NCBI GenBank assembly: GCA_963693285.1
Contig: OY848926.1
Coordinates: 5,502,501-5,566,500 of the forward strand
DNA: 64,000 nt
Source: Xestospongia muta
Taxonomy: Eukaryota > Porifera > Demospongiae > Haplosclerida > Petrosiidae
Direction: 5' to 3'
Every line of letters starts with the position of its first letter. The stretch's first letter is position 1. Both the position numbers and the translations under genes were made by a program. This document shows, piece by piece, positions 60,601 through 64,000 of this stretch. Under the pieces are notes generated by a model, which searched no databases, was not told where the DNA came from, and worked only from the letters and a program-made list of their open reading frames with translations.

Positions 60601-61405
60601 TGCTTTTCTTATCTGGAGAATCATCAGTTTCATTTGTACAATGACGTTTGCCATTAGATGAGGGAGGAGATACCAGAGACTTAGGAATAGTGTCTTTAGA
60701 TGGAGACAATTCCACTTCCATAGGAGTAGTATCTAAATTGTTATCTGGTACAATGAGTGTTTTGTTAGGAGCAGCTTTGTCAGGTGTCACTGCTGTAGGA
60801 AGTATACCCGAAGGAGGAGGAGCATCACTCATTGGAGGTTGCATAGAGACATCAAGAGTTAATAAAGAAGCCTCATGATGAGATCTGTTGGACTGATCTG
60901 GATGTGGATCATACATAGCTAATATCTGTTCTCTAGATACAGCAGGAGAAATACTAGAAGTTGACATAGGAGAGTCAGATGGAATTGTACTTGGTGGATG
61001 TTGGGGTTGTTGTAATTTACATCGATAACAGATTGATAAATCTACCATTAGATAGGCACCACACTGAGAATTAAAACATTGCTTTAAAGGTGTCTGGTCA
61101 AGTATCTCTGGATCTTGAGGCGCAGAACAAAACAGGCAATTTTGTAATTTAAGGGGTAACATCACATTGCATAATATGCATGGTTTACGCTGCATTTCAA
61201 ATAGCGATGATCCACAATTTCCACAGTATTTAGCATCTGCAGAATTTGCTTCATTACATCTCTTGCAAAGAACTCCTTGTAGTGGCAGTCCACATTCTCC
61301 ACAGAATTTTACATTAGGAGGATTTGGGAAATTACATTTCTTGCAGGGAACAGTTTGTCCAGAAAGTGCAGCATTATGAGATGACCCTCCTGACGTTTCA
61401 GACAT
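40059..61405 (-). CDS. RNF213: RNF213-like gene C (A-type, complete)
   Basis: Complete A-type gene, from ATG 61403-61405 to the TAA at 40059-40061 (after HEHDIRD). Its first 240 or so residues are identical to gene A, as is the upstream DNA; the rest of exon 1 differs by substitutions and a net 36-base insertion. P-loops are at 52493-52519, 50893-50916 and 49518-49541, with Walker B motifs in the third and fourth AAA units. The RZ finger (42684-42863) has all expected Cys and His ligands plus one extra Cys (CPQCKCAIGG). The RING is missing, as in B. Compared with A it has lost 13 residues containing a SUMO-interaction-like motif between the UBA domains and gained a few residues in the acidic linker. 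Its 3' third resembles gene B at roughly 95 percent by eye, so it shows what the missing 3' end of gene A probably looks like. Confidence 0.94.
42684..42863 (-). other. Gene C RZ finger (two exons, one a 35-base micro-exon)
   Basis: Micro-exon 42829-42863 encodes CPNGHPYFVSE; exon 42684-42781 continues CGQPMQQYTCPQCKCAIGG and NHQL. All CxxxH, ECG and CxxC positions are kept. CPNGH matches the vertebrate sequence better than gene B's CPRGH. An extra Cys follows the CxxC pair. Confidence 0.92.
42910..46440 (-). other. Gene C E3 shell without a RING
   Basis: Same helices as gene B (LERRLDEVIVPIFAAIL near 46060; FFMEVVSSLCFGQPNPPEP near 44500; DRSLCLLCIQCFEDAL near 44200). In the RING position it reads RALDGDTGNKLKYSDMQKT. 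This linker and the exon before it (SVRTVQLFIEHIVTKFS near 44870) are markedly more different from gene B than the flanking exons. The intron there (about 44571-44620) is again too short for a RING exon. Confidence 0.82.
46517..46790 (-). other. Gene C acidic METE linker
   Basis: Repeated METE/MET units as in A (METENLELN, NMETLGEQH, EEMETEDLEQ). A four-residue in-frame gain (NPWMN where A has H) precedes FPEETSYGQMEVDEEVD. Confidence 0.75.
47740..53170 (-). other. Gene C AAA+ core
   Basis: P-loops SERAGMGKS (52493-52519), GETGCGKT (50893-50916) and GKPGSSKS (49518-49541); Walker B LFFDEAN near 50650 and VVVLDEVG (49226-49249); KICMETG near 48140. Motifs are identical to A and B. A 41-45-base intron at about 47697-47740 is shared with A but not B. 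Confidence 0.9.
53405..54660 (-). other. Gene C UBA-domain exon
   Basis: As in gene A, with UBA-like domains at 53875-54015 and 53530-53655. Relative to A, 13 residues (DVVIILSSEDENE) are missing at about 53768. In gene A that stretch is bounded by a repeated TTCTCATCTTC, one copy of which remains here, as expected for a slippage deletion. The frame is kept. Confidence 0.8.
54710..58370 (-). other. Gene C N-terminal helical arm
   Basis: Collinear with the gene A arm, exon by exon and intron by intron, with several percent differences: ISMELRITFLQLLTLSPDIE (near 58210), WDLCNYREAAQAFIKIRDTL and DLTGDFKLVERVAKH (55560-55660), TAAGGEGDMTTDKLSFLRTV (near 55220) and YTLDEVRDLESKLVLITGRE (near 54780). 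No catalytic motif is visible. Confidence 0.75.
58447..58470. repeat. Short AT then AG simple repeat
   Basis: An (AT)n run followed by (AG)n in an intron of gene C. Gene A has only a short ATAGAGAGAGA at the matching place (near 12780), so the tract has expanded in C. Confidence 0.55.
58580..59424 (-). other. Gene C CBM20-like region
   Basis: Exons near 59232-59424, 58960-59180 and 58584-58915. They carry the same VYxRFG / NWELD / IPYKYVVFSPKNQ layout as gene A with scattered substitutions (for example YPGIPYKYVVF). Donor CAG/GTAGGACC at about 59232 is better than gene A's equivalent. Confidence 0.7.
59475..61405 (-). other. Gene C exon 1: four zinc ribbons and disordered tail
   Basis: About 644 residues. 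Four zinc ribbons at 61019-61345, identical to gene A. Bases 60663-61405 match gene A without difference by eye; below that, substitutions and small indels accumulate. One indel is a nine-base tandem duplication near 60484-60502 (EGPEGP where A has EGP); another adds WPL before SKKSINEARKRRKP. The donor is ATG AT/GTGAGT at about 59474. Confidence 0.88.
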
Positions 61406-61836
61406 CCTGATGTAGTAGAGATAGTAAACTCTTGATAAATACCAACCTTACTGTTAATTTACACATAACTTAGCAAGTAGTCCATAATTACACAGAACAA
61501 TGTACACGCTTACAGGGTTTGGTTAGACTCTACTGAGCACATGTAATATTAGCAATGATCACGTGAAACATTGCCACACCCATTACATGCGACAAACAAA
61601 AATTAGAGCACATATACATCACAAAGGAGAAAAATTACTCCTTTTAGTAAGTTTGAACAGTAACATTAAAACATAACAATGTGTATTTACCTGTGACTGA
61701 TAATGCATAAATTAACAGTTACTAAGAAACCCAACCCACAAACTGGATTAACCATTATACACAAATTCAATACATCTCTTAGCTAACCACCAAATCATGG
61801 TCAAATTGATTCTATTGTTATTATTAAATATTTATG
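60663..61836. repeat. Identical island, copy 2
   Basis: Partner of 14951-16124, at exactly offset 45712 with no indel. Confidence 0.75.
61559..61566. promoter_or_regulatory. E-box TCACGTGA upstream of gene C
   Basis: Copy of the gene A site within the identical island, so not independent evidence of conservation. Confidence 0.45.
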
Positions 61837-62013
61837 CTGTTATATTAGAATAGTATTTTATATGAAAGAAACTATATCAATGAAAGGTATTTTCTGATCA
61901 TATGTCCATTACTAATTCTGAAGAAGACCTACCTCTACAGTCAGAGTCCAATATCAGGTCGGATGTCAATAAATCGAGAGACAACAAATGTAGATAACTT
62001 ACTAGCAACCAAA

Positions 62014-62396
62014 AGACTTCTTATGAGGTGGTTTTTTCGAGAAATAACTAACAAAATTCACTGTCTAACAGTGAACCGACGGGGTCACCCCACTCTGTTG
62101 GATAGCCTTACATTCAAATTATCCAATTGAGTAGGCGTTTAGAATGTCTATCTAGGAATGTGAGGTTAACTTCAACTATGTGGTCATCCCCTGCTTTTCA
62201 AAACTTTAAACGGATGGGGCTGAATTATTAAACAATTATTGTGTAAAAACAGAAACGAAGAAATACAGAGCTGAAATGGGTGGAGTTGAGTTATTAGGAA
62301 CTAACCAGAGAGTAGAGTTATTTATTGCTACCTTCTCTTAGTAAATATGAATCTGTTTGTCAAAAGACGTGTGTAGATTCTATGTAACTTACCTGT
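62014..62396. promoter_or_regulatory. Conserved upstream block, gene C
   Basis: Near-identical copy of 16303-16684, with the GAAACGAAG motif at 62249-62261. It differs from A at a handful of single bases. Confidence 0.5.
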
Positions 62397-62961
62397 ATGT
62401 ACAATAAAATAATGACTATACATCTAGAGATAATGTAGTTTTTAGAAAGAACAAATTAATTCCCAAACTAATGGAAGCACATGTACAAGCCACAATATCA
62501 AGTTTAATTTGTTCTTAACATGTTCGTGGTTTCCTATTATTATTATTTTATCTTATTTTGTTATATCTTCTTTACTATTCGTTCTCTTACTTGTTTTATT
62601 ACAATTAATAACCTACCTGAAATTTACCTAAACTTACCTTACTTGTCTTCATTGTATAATGTGTGTATATCTAAGTACAATAACATTGACTACTACTATT
62701 AAAAGGACATGAAAATATCAAACTGTATATGTGGTATATAGTATGTATGTAGATCAAAAGTAATTTAAAAGAGCAGCACATGCACACACACAAGACAATT
62801 AGAATAATAATACAATTATATATTGTGTCATATGAACTTGCCATACAGCTCAAATTAACTGTACTAACATAAATTAATAACAGTACTGTACTATCGTGAT
62901 CACTTAATAAGTATTATATAAATTGTGTATATAGAAGTTCAATGAAGTATCTGTACTAATA

Positions 62962-64000
62962 TTAATCTTTAATATCATGTTCATGTTGTTGTTGATAAAG
63001 TACCATAGCTTTCCATGTAGCTACAGCTTGACCTACTGTAATAGTCTGTGGGAACTCTTCTTCAAATTGAGGAGGTAGTCCCTCTAATCCATAGTTATCC
63101 AAATGAGCAACTAATGTATCAATAAGACTAAAGACAATATTATATAAAGATCTCTCATAGTTAGATATAATACTTACGGCCATGCCTTTTCAACAGGATT
63201 TCTATGACGGACATTGGTTTCAATAAACTCATAAAGAAGGTTAAGTAGAGGAGGAATATCAAATTGTCGTAACAACCTTCCAAGTTCCTTCTCTACATCT
63301 TTGTCTAATGCTTGTAGAAAGTCTAGACCCAATGAATCAAAAGGCTCCTATTTATATAAACACATAATACATTACGTCAGTGTGTAGGTGATCTCTTTAC
63401 TTGTCTAGATAGAGTGAGTGTCTTAGCCATTTGTACTGATATTGTCTCCCACAGTGACAAGATATGACCCAAACTACAATACTCCATAGCCTATAATAAC
63501 TCAATGTCTGTTAATATTGGATATAGCTAATATACCTTCTTGCTAGTAAACTTTCTTTCCATTTTTAATACTTTCTTGACATATTTCTTTAGTTCTGTAT
63601 TAGCATCAGTTCTTCCAGAGGAGAGAAATCCAATTACTATCTCTACTACATCAAGACACTCTCTTAAACTTTGCATTGTACGTAGTTCAGTAACTATCTC
63701 TGTTTGTTGTCTGACACTGAGTTTGATCTAAAGAAGACACCAGAATATAACTGATGATTAGTGTCTATCTCTATTACCTGTGGTGATACATTCTTCCTAA
63801 TGTTAGCAAATGTTTCAGCAGTGTACACGTCTTTTCTGTATACAACTTGAGGGATTTCTAGTTGAATAAGAGGTTTGCCATGGATAAAACGGTCCACTAC
63901 ATGTTTCTCTAATGCAGGGAGATCGTAAGTGACATTTTGTCCTTTTCCATGTTCCAGAGAATAATGACAGTGAGAGAGAACAATAGAGAGAAGTTGATGT
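62962..64000 (-). CDS. RNF213: RNF213-like gene D, C-terminal end only (B-type)
   Basis: The last exons of a fourth gene; its start lies beyond the right edge. The stop codon is at 62962-62964 after HEHDIKD. Visible exons carry the C-terminal domain, including the stretch with HGKPLIQLEIPQVVYRKD and the LDVVEIVIGFLSSGRTDAN helix, which correspond to the extreme C-terminal domain of vertebrate RNF213. Over about 1,040 bases I count only about six differences from gene B (17250-18288) at a constant offset of 45712. It follows B where B and C differ, for example just after the first intron (ACGGCCATGCC), so it is a B-type copy. It sits 1.56 kb upstream of gene C's ATG in the same orientation. 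Confidence 0.93.

Larger units (their letters stand above)
61406..62961. promoter_or_regulatory. Spacer between gene D 3' end and gene C start
   Basis: Near-copy of 15694-17249 at offset 45712, about 99 percent identical by eye and with no differences from 61406 to 61836. Same candidate splice signals and E-box. The CA repeat is shorter than in the other copy. Confidence 0.65.
45713..64000. repeat. Large tandem duplication, copy 2
   Basis: Partner of 1-18288, covering most of gene C, its upstream spacer and the 3' end of gene D. Divergence is uneven: about 0-1 percent from 60663 to 64000 and several percent below that. Confidence 0.9.

Noticed and set aside
45713..64000. The large repeat as a pure assembly artefact
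   Set aside because: Several percent divergence with indels across the gene bodies argues for real copies. The 99 percent segment alone could still be a collapsed or duplicated haplotype, which I cannot exclude.
1..64000. Prokaryotic operon, phage, CRISPR, tRNA or rRNA features
   Set aside because: None seen; the coding is in short spliced exons of one eukaryotic family.

Overview
The window is eukaryotic genomic DNA, AT-rich, with genes split into many small exons by very short introns (often 40-90 bases, GT-AG when read on the minus strand). Coding exons end at clean donor/acceptor pairs and there are no prokaryotic signals. The compact introns and the protein family suggest an early-branching metazoan; a demosponge such as Amphimedon is my best guess, not proven.

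Everything recognisable is one gene family: a head-to-tail tandem array of giant RNF213 (mysterin)-like AAA+ ATPase / ubiquitin ligase genes, all on the minus strand. In transcription order they are D (only its 3' end, 62962-64000), C (61405-40059, complete), B (38731-17250, complete) and A (15693 to the left edge, 3' end missing). Spacers are only about 1.3-1.6 kb. Each protein runs: N-terminal zinc ribbons plus a long disordered tail; a CBM20-like beta domain with an IPYKY motif; a helical arm; a large exon with two UBA-like domains; an AAA+ core with three visible P-loops and two Walker B motifs; an acidic linker; a helical E3 shell; an RZ finger; and a C-terminal domain. The RING finger found in vertebrate RNF213 is missing from B and C, while the RZ finger is intact.

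The array has a higher-order period of 45.7 kb: bases 1-18288 match 45713-64000, so A pairs with C and B pairs with D. Within that repeat, an island covering the promoter and the zinc-ribbon half of exon 1 is identical over about 1.17 kb, while the gene bodies differ by several percent. A-type and B-type genes are strongly diverged from the N-terminus through the UBA exon, then abruptly become near-identical, introns included, from the start of the AAA core onward. This looks like a homogenised motor/ligase core carrying divergent N-terminal arms, the pattern expected of a recognition or innate-immunity gene cluster. That functional reading is inference.

The three spacers share short conserved blocks despite the divergence of the N-terminal exons they precede: a TCACGTGA E-box about 155-175 bases upstream of the ATG, an AACAGAAACGAAGA-like motif, and a block of about 120 bases next to a candidate 5'-UTR splice donor. 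I saw no RNA genes, transposons, CRISPR arrays or plus-strand genes. Comparisons with human RNF213 are from recall of the family, and identity figures are read by eye.
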